Shown piece by piece: positions 1 to 7,568 of a stretch of 11,643 bases of DNA. The notes under the pieces were generated by a model that did no database searches, was not told the origin of the DNA, and saw only the letters and a list, made by a program, of their open reading frames with translations. Positions within the stretch are counted from its first letter, which is position 1. Each line of letters opens with the position of its first letter. Origin of the DNA: Thermoplasmata archaeon (lineage in GTDB: Archaea; Thermoplasmatota; Thermoplasmata; Lutacidiplasmatales; UBA184); NCBI GenBank assembly GCA_030042955.1, contig JASHYQ010000046.1:1-11643 (forward strand), read 5' to 3'. Position numbers and translations under genes: made by a program.

Positions 1-138
1 GACGACGACCGCCTCGCGCTCGTGGAGCGGGCCCCGGGGCAGCGTGGCATCGAGGAGTTCGGCGGCGGAGCCGCCGGGGAGGTGATCGCGTGGGGCGCAC
101 CGTCCCGACGTACCGTCAGGCGCTCGAGGAACGGCTGA
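1..138 (+). CDS. C-terminal end of an unidentified protein (5' partial)
   Basis: Frame 1 is open from the window edge to a TGA at 136-138 and gives 45 residues, beginning DDDRLALVERAPGQRG. Up to about base 90 it has the codon pattern of the true genes here: G-rich first positions and nearly all G or C in third positions. Frame 2 also stays open, to a TGA at 83-85, but its codon pattern is poorer. The last 16 codons overlap the next gene in another frame. The fragment is too short to assign a family, and its residues show no motif I recognise. It lies on the same strand as the following genes and may belong to the same transcript. Confidence 0.45.
   Translation, partial: DDDRLALVERAPGQRGIEEFGGGAAGEVIAWGAPSRRTVRRSRNG
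78..87 (+). promoter_or_regulatory. Strong Shine-Dalgarno site for the small MGRT protein
   Basis: GGAGGTGATC is a perfect 10-base complement of the usual 3' end of archaeal 16S rRNA (GATCACCTCC). Seven bases separate its GGAGG core from the GTG at 90, which is good spacing. This fixes GTG 90 as the start. The site lies inside the tail of the upstream reading frame, which suggests translation from a polycistronic message. Confidence 0.75.
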
Positions 139-344
139 AACGCTGGGACGAGTTCGGGCGCCTCCTCACGACCCCCGAGGAGCGGGCGGCGTTCGAGACG
201 CTCCGGCTCGGGGCCCGACGGTACGTCGCCCAGGCGACGTACGTCGGGAGCCCGGACCTCTTGGAATCGATCCTCCTCTCCGTCCTTCTCGACCTCGCCC
301 GACGCGTGCCGCCGGACGAGCTCGCGCGACCTCCCCGGCACTAG
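90..344 (+). CDS. Short conserved archaeal protein of the MGRT.PTYR type, next to PolB2
   Basis: An 84-residue soluble protein starting at GTG, chosen for the perfect Shine-Dalgarno site just upstream. It starts MGRTVPTYRQALEERLKRW and looks wholly helical, with a charged first half and a leucine-rich helix near residues 57-72. It has no signal peptide, membrane segment or cysteine. From memory, haloarchaea and other euryarchaea carry short uncharacterised proteins starting MGRTNPTYRD with a similar pattern (conserved R, W and F, then a P-D-(L/P)-x-E stretch before an LLS helix). I cannot verify this by search. It ends 8 bases before the PolB2-like gene, so a role as partner or regulator of that polymerase is a reasonable inference, not an established function. 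Confidence 0.75.
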   Translation: MGRTVPTYRQALEERLKRWDEFGRLLTTPEERAAFETLRLGARRYVAQATYVGSPDLLESILLSVLLDLARRVPPDELARPPRH

Positions 345-352
345 AGCCGACC

Positions 353-2686
353 GTGGGGGACTCGCCCACGCCGGACGGTTGGCTCCTCGACATCACGGAG
401 AGCGCGGACGGCCGTTCGGTCGCCCTCTGGACGAAGGACCGCGGGAGCGGGCGGGTCCACCGCACCGCGGTCGAGTTCCGTCCCCCGTTCTTCGTGGCCG
501 GCGCCCGGACCGACCTCGACGAGCTCCTGCCCCGTCTAAGCGGCCGTCCGACCGTCGACCGGGTGCGCCGGCTCGTCCTCCGCCCGTCGATCTTCGACCG
601 GCGGCCGCGGACGGTCCTCGAGGTCGTCCCGACCCGCAACTCCGCCCGTCGCGCCCTCGCCCGGTCGGTCGACGAGATGGGTGGGTTCGTCCGGTACCAG
701 CTGTTCGACGTCGACCTCTCGCCGCCGCAGCTCTACCATCTAGCGCACGGACTGTACCCGTTCGCTCCCGTCGTCGGCCGGGGAGCGGCGATCTCCGCCA
801 CCGAACCGGCGGAGACCATCCACTACGAGTTCCCGCCGCTCCGGGTCGCCCAGCTCCGCGTCACGCTCGAGGGACCGCATCGCGGCCACCTGCCCCCGGC
901 GGAGGGACGGGTCGCCGCGGTCCGGCTCGGGGACACGACGCTCGACGGGCCTGAGGAGGACCTCCTCCGCGCGCTCGTGGGCGAGCTCGCCCGGACGGAC
1001 CCGGACGTCCTCCTGACCGAGGGGGGCGACGCGCTCGACCTGCCGTGGCTCTACCGGCGGGCCGCGGCCGTCGGGCTCGGACCGGAGGAGTTCCTCCTCG
1101 GCCGGGAGCCGACGGGGTTCCGCCCTACCCGGGCCGCCCGCTCGTTCGAGACGTACGGGCAGGTGCTCTACCGCTCGGCGACCTACCCGTTGCCCGGGCG
1201 CTTCCATCTCGACCGGGAGAACTCGTTCCTCTTCCGCGACGCGGAGCTCGCGGGGCTCGTCGACGCGGCCCGGCTCTCGCGGCTCTCGCTCTCCACGGTC
1301 GTCCGCCAATCGCCGGGGACCTGCTTCACCGCGATGGAGATGGCGGAGGCCCTGCGTCGCGGGGTCCACGTCCCGTGGAAGAAGAACCGCCCCGAGTCGT
1401 TCCGACGGGCCGACCGGCTGGTCCCCGCCGACCGGGGGGGCGTGATCTTCGTCCCGCCGGTCGGGGTCTTCGGGCCGGTGGACGAGTTCGACTTCGCGAG
1501 CCTCTTCCCCCACATCATGGTCCGGAAGAACCTCTCCGCCGAGACGCTCGAGTGCCGGTGCTGCCCGAACAGCCCGCTCCGCGCGCCGGGGCTCGGCTAC
1601 CGCTCGTGCACGCGGGAGGTCGGGCTCATCCCCCGCACGCTCGAGCCGCTCCTCACCCGGCGCCTCGCCTACAAGGCGGCCCTGAAGAACCCGACGCTTC
1701 CCCCGTTGGAGCGGGCGCGCCTCACGGGGCGCGTCAAGATGCTGAAGTGGATCCTGGTGACCGCCTTCGGCTACCAAGGGTACCGGAACGCCCGGTTCGG
1801 GCGGATCGAGTGCCACGAGGCGATCAACGCCTACGCCCGCGAGCTCCTCGCCGGTCTCGTCCCGGCGTCCGAGGCCGCGGGGTACCGCATCGTCCACGGG
1901 ATCGTCGACTCGCTCTGGCTCGCGCCGGTCGACCCGGAGCACCCGCCCGACGCGGAGGCGTTCGCTCGGCGGATGAGCGAGCGGTGCGACCTGCCGCTCG
2001 GCTACGAGGGGCGGTACCGCTGGATCGTCTTCCTGCCGTCCGTCACGCACGGGCTCGGCGTGCCGAACCGGTACTACGGGCTCTACGAGCGGGGGGAGTT
2101 CAAGCTCCGGGGGGTCGGAGCCCGCCGGCACGACACGACGACGCTCGCCCGCCGGTTCGAGGGCGAGCTGCTCGACGTCTTCCGAGCCGCCCGCTCCCCG
2201 GAAGAGTTCCGGGCCCTCCTGCCGCGGGCGCTCCGACGGGCCGACCGGTTCGCCGAACAGGTGGCGAGCGGCACCTGGCCCGTAGAGGAGCTGGTGGTCG
2301 CGCATCGGCTCGGGAAGGCCGGGGAGGAGTTCGTCACCTTCACGGACTCGGTCGCGGCGCTGCGCCAGCTCGGGAAGGCCGGCGCGGAGCGGCTCGCGGG
2401 CCAGACGGTACGGTTCGTCATCCTCGACCGGACGAGCCGGTCGTACCGGGACCGGGTCCGACCGGAGGAGCTCCTCGAGGGCAACGAACGGTACGACCCG
2501 GGCGCCTACCTCGAGCTCCTCGCCCGCGAGGCCGAGACGCTCCTCGCTCCGTTCGGTGTCGAGCGGGACGCGCTGCTGGAGCGGTGGAGGGCGGAGCCCC
2601 GACCGGAGCGGGCCCGCTTCCGTTCCCCCGAGGGGATGGCGCAGGGGTTCCTCCCGGCGGACGCCGGTACCGGGGGGACCTTTTAG
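353..2686 (+). CDS. polB2: PolB2-type family B DNA polymerase
   Basis: A 777-residue family B polymerase-like protein. The N-terminal part (to about residue 300) resembles the family's exonuclease domain but is degenerate. No DIE-type ExoI motif is visible near residues 165-180. ExoII has lost its Asn but keeps Asp in LDLPWL (D229). The ExoIII-like FLFRDAEL keeps D296, with Phe for the usual Tyr. The palm has motif A FDFASLFPHIM (D380), a degenerate motif B (K465, then VTAFG for the usual NSxYG) and motif C HGIVDSLW. In motif C the first Asp of the usual YGDTDS is Ile517, while D519, the essential one, remains. Cysteines 401, 403, 404 and 419 could bind a metal. The IVDS motif and length fit archaeal PolB2, first described as inactivated; the Sulfolobus member Dpo2 was later linked to error-prone damage tolerance. 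The GTG start lies 8 bases after the small upstream gene and has no clear Shine-Dalgarno site. Confidence 0.88.
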   Translation: MGDSPTPDGWLLDITESADGRSVALWTKDRGSGRVHRTAVEFRPPFFVAGARTDLDELLPRLSGRPTVDRVRRLVLRPSIFDRRPRTVLEVVPTRNSARRALARSVDEMGGFVRYQLFDVDLSPPQLYHLAHGLYPFAPVVGRGAAISATEPAETIHYEFPPLRVAQLRVTLEGPHRGHLPPAEGRVAAVRLGDTTLDGPEEDLLRALVGELARTDPDVLLTEGGDALDLPWLYRRAAAVGLGPEEFLLGREPTGFRPTRAARSFETYGQVLYRSATYPLPGRFHLDRENSFLFRDAELAGLVDAARLSRLSLSTVVRQSPGTCFTAMEMAEALRRGVHVPWKKNRPESFRRADRLVPADRGGVIFVPPVGVFGPVDEFDFASLFPHIMVRKNLSAETLECRCCPNSPLRAPGLGYRSCTREVGLIPRTLEPLLTRRLAYKAALKNPTLPPLERARLTGRVKMLKWILVTAFGYQGYRNARFGRIECHEAINAYARELLAGLVPASEAAGYRIVHGIVDSLWLAPVDPEHPPDAEAFARRMSERCDLPLGYEGRYRWIVFLPSVTHGLGVPNRYYGLYERGEFKLRGVGARRHDTTTLARRFEGELLDVFRAARSPEEFRALLPRALRRADRFAEQVASGTWPVEELVVAHRLGKAGEEFVTFTDSVAALRQLGKAGAERLAGQTVRFVILDRTSRSYRDRVRPEELLEGNERYDPGAYLELLAREAETLLAPFGVERDALLERWRAEPRPERARFRSPEGMAQGFLPADAGTGGTF

Positions 2687-2708
2687 CCCCACGCTGGGTG
2701 TACTCCAA

Positions 2709-4208
2709 GTGGCCCCGCGCACACGTCGCCCGGCCCGCTCCTCGAAGCCCGAGGCGCGCCGCCGTCGGAGGCAGACGCCGGAACCCTCCCCGCCGCCGTC
2801 GCATCGGGCGGCCGCGCTTCGCGAGACCGTGCTCCGTGGCCACGTAGAGGACCTGACCCCGCTCCTGGTCGCCCTGAGCGACCCGGTCGCGGGAATCCGC
2901 CAGACCGCGGCGATCGCGCTCGGCATCCTCGGCGACCCGCGGGCCGCGAGCACGCTCGCGACCGCGTTGGACGACCCGGACCCGGCGGTACGGGCGTGCG
3001 TCGCGGAGGCGCTCGGGACCACGGGCCGTCCGGAGAGCCGGGGCGCCCTCGAACACGCCCTCGTCGACCGGGAAGCCCACGTGCGGGCGAAGGCCGCGGA
3101 GGCGCTCGCGAAGCTCGCGGACCCGGCGTCGGTGGCCGCGCTCGCCGCCCTCGTGCAGGACCCGAGCGCCGAGGTCCGCCCCGCGGTAGCGCGGGCCCTC
3201 GGTCGCATCGGCACGCCCGAAGCCCGGGCGGCGCTCGAAGAGATCCTGTCCGACCCTTCCGACCGGGTACGCCGCGAGGCCGTCCTCGGCCTCGCCCGCG
3301 GAGGGGCTCCGGAGGTGCTGCCGGCCGTGCGACGTATGCTCGACGACCCGTCGCGTCGGGTGCGGGCCGCCGCCGCCGTCCTCGCGGGCCGGTACCGCGA
3401 CCGGGTGGCCGTCGCCCGGCTCCTCGAACTGCTCGCGACGCCCGAGACCTGGGAGAAGCCGTCGGTCCTGGTCGCCCTTGGACGGATTGGGGACCCGTCG
3501 GCGCTCCCCGCGGTGATGGCGGCGGTGGAAAGCCCGCAGCACTGGATCCGGGTCTGTGCGGTCCATGCGCTCGGCGAGCTCGGCGGTCCCGAGGCGCGGC
3601 CCGTGATCCTCCGCACGCTCACCGACCCCGCCTGGCCGGTCCGGGGGGCCGCGGCGGTGGCGCTCGGCCTCGTCGGCACGCCCGAAGACCTCGGCGTGCT
3701 CCTCGAGCGGCTCCGGGACCCCCACCCTTGGCCCCGTCGAGGCGCCACGTACGCTCTCGGGAGCCTCGGGCTCAACGCCGCCGCCCCGCGCATCCGCGAG
3801 GAACTCTCCGACCCGGCGTCGGAGGTCCGGCTCGCCGCGGTCTGGGCGCTCGGCCGTCTCGGGGACGACGGGGCCCGAGAGGAACTGGTGCACCTGCTGC
3901 GCTCCGGTCCCTGCTCGACCAGCGCGCCGACCGCCTCGGAGGGGGAGCCCGACACCCTCCGCTCCGACGCCGAGACACGCCTGTTCGACGCGGTCGTGCA
4001 GGCGCTCGGACGCCTCCCGCATGGGCTCGACGACCCGTTCGTCCAGGGGGCGCTCCTCGCCGCCCGCTCGCAGCTCTCGGACGAAGAACTGGACCGGGGC
4101 GCGCGCCTTCCGCTCCCCGAGCTCACGCCCGACCACCCCGCTCCGACCCTCCGGGCCCTGTTCGAGGGGGCGATCGCGCTCTCCTTCGAGGAGGAAGACG
4201 GAGGGTGA
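2709..4208 (+). CDS. HEAT-repeat (PBS-lyase-like) scaffold protein
   Basis: The reading frame is open further upstream, but GTG 2709 is the first start after the polymerase stop and gives 499 residues. Residues 1-35 are basic and Pro/Arg-rich (including RRRRRQ) and probably disordered. About eleven HEAT-like units of roughly 31 residues fill residues 48-398. Each has a DP-x(3)-VR turn followed by A-x(2)-ALG-x-(I/L)-G, as in phycocyanobilin-lyase-type HEAT repeats. A less regular helical region follows to an acidic end (EEEDGG). Such solenoids are usually protein-binding scaffolds; no catalytic motif is seen. It does not look like the AlkD-type HEAT glycosylases, which are much shorter and less repetitive. 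It starts 22 bases after the polymerase gene and overlaps the next gene by 4 bases, so it is probably co-translated with that gene. Its partner is unknown. Confidence 0.85.
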   Translation: MAPRTRRPARSSKPEARRRRRQTPEPSPPPSHRAAALRETVLRGHVEDLTPLLVALSDPVAGIRQTAAIALGILGDPRAASTLATALDDPDPAVRACVAEALGTTGRPESRGALEHALVDREAHVRAKAAEALAKLADPASVAALAALVQDPSAEVRPAVARALGRIGTPEARAALEEILSDPSDRVRREAVLGLARGGAPEVLPAVRRMLDDPSRRVRAAAAVLAGRYRDRVAVARLLELLATPETWEKPSVLVALGRIGDPSALPAVMAAVESPQHWIRVCAVHALGELGGPEARPVILRTLTDPAWPVRGAAAVALGLVGTPEDLGVLLERLRDPHPWPRRGATYALGSLGLNAAAPRIREELSDPASEVRLAAVWALGRLGDDGAREELVHLLRSGPCSTSAPTASEGEPDTLRSDAETRLFDAVVQALGRLPHGLDDPFVQGALLAARSQLSDEELDRGARLPLPELTPDHPAPTLRALFEGAIALSFEEEDGG

Positions 4209-5149
4209 TCCGCGACTTTCAGACGCGGGACGCCTCCGCGATGGTGGGCCTGCTCACCACCCAGTTCCCCGAGGAGGAGGCGCTGCTGGGAACGCGCCCG
4301 GAAGCGTTCTTCCGGGTCGTCCGGCGGGTCTCCCGATGGGATGCCCGGATCGCCTTCGGCTTTCTGCGGCTCATCGGGCGACCGGTCTTCCGGCTGCTGA
4401 TCTTCGAGGAGGACGGCCATCTGGCCGGCACGACCCTGCTCACCTTTCCCGCCCATTCGGTCTATCTCAGCATGGTCGTGGTCGACCCAACGGCCCGTCG
4501 CCGCGGCCACGCCCGGTCTCTTCTCGAGCGGGCGGCCGAGATCGCCCAGCGGATGCATCGACGCTACCTGGTGCTCGACGTCCTCGCCAACAACACCCCG
4601 GCCCGGACCCTGTACGAGCAACGGCTGGGATACCGGCCCCTCCGAGAGGCTGCGTTCATGGTCCGCGAGCATCCCGAGGAGGTCGGAGCCGAGCGGACGG
4701 CGCTCCCGTCGGGGGTCCGCCGGTTCGACCCCCAGGACAACGATACCCTGGTGGCGATCGCCCGCCGTCAGACCCCGTCGGAGGTCCAGGAGGTTCTACC
4801 GGTTCCGGCCCACCTCCTCGGGGGGACCCGACAAACCGACCGGATCTTCGAGAGCGAGACCAGTGCCTGGGTCGTGGACCGGGGGTCAGGACCCGAGGCG
4901 ATGGCCGTCGCGACCTGGGCCCCCGGCCGAGAGGCGGCTCACCTCAACGACCCGATCGTGGCCGAGTCCGCTGACCCTGCCCTGGTCGCGGAGCTCCTCC
5001 GGACCGCGGTCGCCTGGTGCGGGGCGCGCCGCGCCCTCCGGATCATGACCTCGGTCCCTCGGTACAACACCCGGGGCCGGGCCGCGCTCGAGCGGGAGGG
5101 ATTCCACGATGCGCTCTCGACCTGGACGCTCTACCGCCCCGTCGCGTAG
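4205..5149 (+). CDS. GNAT-family acetyltransferase with a degenerate second GNAT half
   Basis: A 314-residue protein. GTG 4205 shares GTGA with the stop of the HEAT gene, and GAGGAGG at 4188-4194 is a well-placed ribosome site. Residues 1-155 form a GNAT domain: strand VYLSMVVVDP (87-96), the acetyl-CoA loop RRRGHARSLLERA (98-110), strand RYLVLDVLANN (120-130) and the closing NTPARTLYEQRLGYRP (130-145). Residues 165-314 look like a second, decayed GNAT domain. The end NTRGRAALEREGFHDALS (288-305) matches the N..(A)...(Y/E)..GF element of the fold, but no R/Q-x-x-G-x-G/A loop is visible in that half. Tandem GNATs of this kind acetylate small molecules or peptides. The substrate cannot be told from sequence. 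An insertion at residues 28-60, rich in Arg and aromatic residues, may shape the acceptor site. Confidence 0.85.
   Translation: MIRDFQTRDASAMVGLLTTQFPEEEALLGTRPEAFFRVVRRVSRWDARIAFGFLRLIGRPVFRLLIFEEDGHLAGTTLLTFPAHSVYLSMVVVDPTARRRGHARSLLERAAEIAQRMHRRYLVLDVLANNTPARTLYEQRLGYRPLREAAFMVREHPEEVGAERTALPSGVRRFDPQDNDTLVAIARRQTPSEVQEVLPVPAHLLGGTRQTDRIFESETSAWVVDRGSGPEAMAVATWAPGREAAHLNDPIVAESADPALVAELLRTAVAWCGARRALRIMTSVPRYNTRGRAALEREGFHDALSTWTLYRPVA
5095..5099 (+). promoter_or_regulatory. Ribosome binding site for the GT-B-like gene
   Basis: GGAGG lies 9 bases before ATG 5109, inside the end of the acetyltransferase gene. No alternative in-frame start lies near the first conserved-looking strand (RLDVYLFPAV). 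The site therefore supports ATG 5109 despite a 41-base overlap with the upstream gene. Confidence 0.55.
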
Positions 5150-6434
5150 CGGACCCGTCGACCCTGGCCGGCTCGACGTCTACCTGTTCCCCGCCGTCAT
5201 CGGGGGAGGGCTCGGGGACATCGAGGAGACCCTCGCGGCCGGCCGGCGCCTTGCGTCGGCCGGCTGGGTCCCGCGGCTCTACCGATGCGGCGGTCGTCCG
5301 CTCCCCCGCGAGGTCGCCGGCCCGTGGGATTGGCCGACCCCTCTCGAGCGCGTCGACCGGCTCGACCCCCGAGCTCCCGCCGCGCTCACGGTCACTCCGG
5401 CGTGGGGGATCAGCGCGGCCCCGGGTCGGCCGGGGGCGATGGGCCGCCCCGGCCCGTGGGCCGACGAGGCCAAGGAGGTCGAACGGGTCTACGGGACGGA
5501 TTCGACCGTCCACGTCAGTCTCGAGGAGTTCGCCCGGACCCTCTCCCTCGCTCGGGAGGACCGGGAGCGGCTGCGAGAGGGGGGCGTCCCGAGCCGCGCG
5601 CTCCCCGCTCGCCTGCGTGCGTCCGCGGTGGCCGGCGAGCGCACCCGGTTCCGTGAGGCGTTCGAGCGGTTCCGTGCCTTCAACCGACCGAACGTCCTGC
5701 ACGTGTTCGCGACCTTCCGACCGGACCCGGGCTTCGCCCGGGAGTTCCCGGCGGCCGTGCAGACGGGACCGCTCTGGCCGCACCGGTTCCGGCCGGGGCC
5801 GGGGGTCCGAGAAGGCCCGCGGGCTCGCGAGTGGGTCTGGTACGCGAGCCCGTCGAGCGCGGAACGGATCGCCCCTGCGGTCATCGACGGCCTCACGCCG
5901 GTCGAACCCGCGATGCGGCTCCTCATCCGCACGCCGCGGCCGTGGAAGGTCGCGCCGTGTGGACGCGGAGTCGAGGTCTTGGACCGGCCGCTCTCCAAGG
6001 AGGCGTGGGAGGCACGATTTGCCGGAGCGGACGTCCGTGTCGTGACGGGGAGTCGAACCCTGCTGGAAGCTCTCGAGGTGGGCGGCCCGTTCCTGTACTT
6101 CAACGGGGTGGTGGGCCGGGGTCCGGCCAGGCGCCGCCACCGACCCGAGAAGATCGTCGCGTGGCTCGAGGCCGAGCGCGAGCGACTTCCCTCGGACCTG
6201 CGTCGAGACCTGGGGGACTTCGCGCGCGGGCGGAGGGTCCGAGCCGTCGTTCGGCGGGCCGCCGAGAGGAGAGGAGGCTGGGCAAACTTCCCGACCGGGG
6301 GCCCCGCTCCGGGGTTCCGGCCCCCCTTCGACGACGCCGGTCGGCTGATCGAGGAGGTCGCGCGCGCGCTCGCCCAGTCCCCGACGGACGCTCCCGGCTT
6401 GGTTGGACGGGTACGCGCCGGCCTGAATCCTTAA
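5109..6434 (+). CDS. Predicted GT-B-fold glycosyltransferase-like protein
   Basis: A 441-residue protein with a basic, probably flexible N-terminus. Residues 22-58 (LDVYLFPAVIGGGLGDIEE, then a helix and AGWVPRLYR) resemble the first Rossmann unit of GT-B enzymes, where a Gly-rich loop between strand 1 and helix 1 faces the acceptor. Residues 286-331 look like the donor-side unit: GVEVLDRPLSKEAW, FAGADVRVVTG, then LLEALEVGGPFLYFNG. That is the ADVVVT..G..T..EAL..G.P.L pattern seen in MurG- and glycogenin-unrelated GT-B families. The middle (100-240) has no motif I recognise, and no membrane segment is evident. No close family name comes to mind, so donor and acceptor are unknown, and a non-catalytic GT-B relative is possible. 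It overlaps the acetyltransferase gene by 41 bases; the next gene starts 12 bases downstream. Confidence 0.55.
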   Translation: MRSRPGRSTAPSRSGPVDPGRLDVYLFPAVIGGGLGDIEETLAAGRRLASAGWVPRLYRCGGRPLPREVAGPWDWPTPLERVDRLDPRAPAALTVTPAWGISAAPGRPGAMGRPGPWADEAKEVERVYGTDSTVHVSLEEFARTLSLAREDRERLREGGVPSRALPARLRASAVAGERTRFREAFERFRAFNRPNVLHVFATFRPDPGFAREFPAAVQTGPLWPHRFRPGPGVREGPRAREWVWYASPSSAERIAPAVIDGLTPVEPAMRLLIRTPRPWKVAPCGRGVEVLDRPLSKEAWEARFAGADVRVVTGSRTLLEALEVGGPFLYFNGVVGRGPARRRHRPEKIVAWLEAERERLPSDLRRDLGDFARGRRVRAVVRRAAERRGGWANFPTGGPAPGFRPPFDDAGRLIEEVARALAQSPTDAPGLVGRVRAGLNP

Positions 6435-6446
6435 TCGGGGTCTCCT

Positions 6447-7568
6447 ATGCCCTTGCAAATGCTGCGGGAGGCCGCGAACCCTGCGACCATTGCCCGCGCG
6501 TTGGTCGAGCGCGCCTTGCGATTTCGCCGGGGCGAGGAACTCGTGGTCGTCTCGTGGAACCACACCCTCACCTGGGCGACGGCGTGCGTCACCGAAGCGC
6601 GGCGTCGCGGAGGACGCGCCTCCCTCTTCCTGGAGGATGAGGCTGCGTTCTGGCGGAGCCTCGACCTCGCCCCGACGACGCGGGCCTGGTCCGGCCTCCC
6701 CGAGGGGCTACGAGCCGCCGTGCGCCGAGCGGACGCCGTCGTCTACTTCGCCGGGCCTGCCGACCGTCCCCGGTTCCACCGCCTCCCTCCGACCCAGCTC
6801 GCCCCGTTCCGCGAGGTCGACGAGGAGTGGTCCCGGTTGAGCCGCGCGGCTGGTGTCCGGGGAATCCGGTGCCTCCTCGGCTACGCGTCGGACGAGCAGG
6901 GAGAGCTCTGGGGAGTACCGGGCGCGCTCTGGCGCAACCAGCTCCTGAAGGGAATCGCCGCGGCCGACCTGAAACGGATCCGGGCGGACGGGGCGCGGGT
7001 CAGCCGAGCTCTCGCGCGCGGCACCGAGCTCCACCTGACCGCCGCGAACGGGACCGACGTCCGGATGCGCCTGCGTCGCCGGACCCCCTGGGTGGATGAC
7101 GGCACGGTCGGACCGACGGACCGTCCTCCCCACGCTCCCATCGCTACCGAGCCCGCCGGCCTCGTGGCGGTCGCCGTCGACGAGAAGGCGACCGAGGGGA
7201 CCGCCCTCGCGAACCGACCGAGCTTCCTCGCGGGAGGCCGGGTCGACGGCGGGGAATGGGACCTCGTACGAGGACGATTGGAGAATTACTGGTACCACGC
7301 GGGCGGGGACTCGTTCGACCTCGAGTTCGGGCATGCCCCAAAGGGACGCGAGGTGGTCGGTCTCTGCGCGGTCGGCCTCAACCCCGCGCTGGCCCCCGGA
7401 GTGCCGCAGGCCGAGGACGCGGAGGCGGGGACCGTCACGCTCGCCATCGGGGGGAACACGGCGTACGGCGGGACCAACCGGTGCCGGTTTCTCTCCTGGG
7501 TTACGATCGGGGAGGCGACGGTCGCTGTCGACGGAGTGCCGGTCGTGGACCGTGGCGAGATCCTCTAA
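6447..7568 (+). CDS. M29 (aminopeptidase T)-like protein, probably without catalytic metals
   Basis: A 373-residue protein with the layout of M29 aminopeptidases (AmpS/AmpT, COG2309). It has an N-terminal alpha/beta part (ARALVERALRFRRGEELVVV, residues 16-35) and a C-terminal part ending in GTVTLAIGGNTAYGGTNRC (328-346) and [16 protein letters not shown]. Compared from memory with the M29 consensus, the His of 'GTxHxAxG' is Thr331, the His and Asp of 'HWD' appear as Ser350 and Val352, and the Glu residues of the 'GEV' and 'GELGxGxN' elements appear as Leu239 and Leu306. Only E326, five before the lost His, seems to remain. It is therefore probably not a standard metallopeptidase; binding or another reaction is possible. 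ATG 6459 is an alternative start: an A/T-rich CTTAAT lies 25-30 bases before it, as in leaderless transcripts. The end overlaps the glycosylase gene by 17 bases. Confidence 0.7.
   Translation: MPLQMLREAANPATIARALVERALRFRRGEELVVVSWNHTLTWATACVTEARRRGGRASLFLEDEAAFWRSLDLAPTTRAWSGLPEGLRAAVRRADAVVYFAGPADRPRFHRLPPTQLAPFREVDEEWSRLSRAAGVRGIRCLLGYASDEQGELWGVPGALWRNQLLKGIAAADLKRIRADGARVSRALARGTELHLTAANGTDVRMRLRRRTPWVDDGTVGPTDRPPHAPIATEPAGLVAVAVDEKATEGTALANRPSFLAGGRVDGGEWDLVRGRLENYWYHAGGDSFDLEFGHAPKGREVVGLCAVGLNPALAPGVPQAEDAEAGTVTLAIGGNTAYGGTNRCRFLSWVTIGEATVAVDGVPVVDRGEIL

Noticed and set aside
2681..2686. TTTTAG about 25 bases before the HEAT gene as a TATA box
   Set aside because: The spacing would suit a leaderless start, but the match is weak and three of the bases are the stop codon of the polymerase gene.
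740..4672. A 1310-codon open frame on the minus strand
   Set aside because: It is antisense to the polymerase, HEAT and acetyltransferase genes, which carry clear protein motifs. Long empty frames are expected in such GC-rich coding DNA, and its translation is low-complexity Arg/Pro/Glu-rich sequence.
6046..6068. tRNA T-arm-like sequence on the minus strand (GGGTTCGACTCCC)
   Set aside because: No matching acceptor stem, D-arm or anticodon arm can be built around it, and it lies in the middle of a coding frame.
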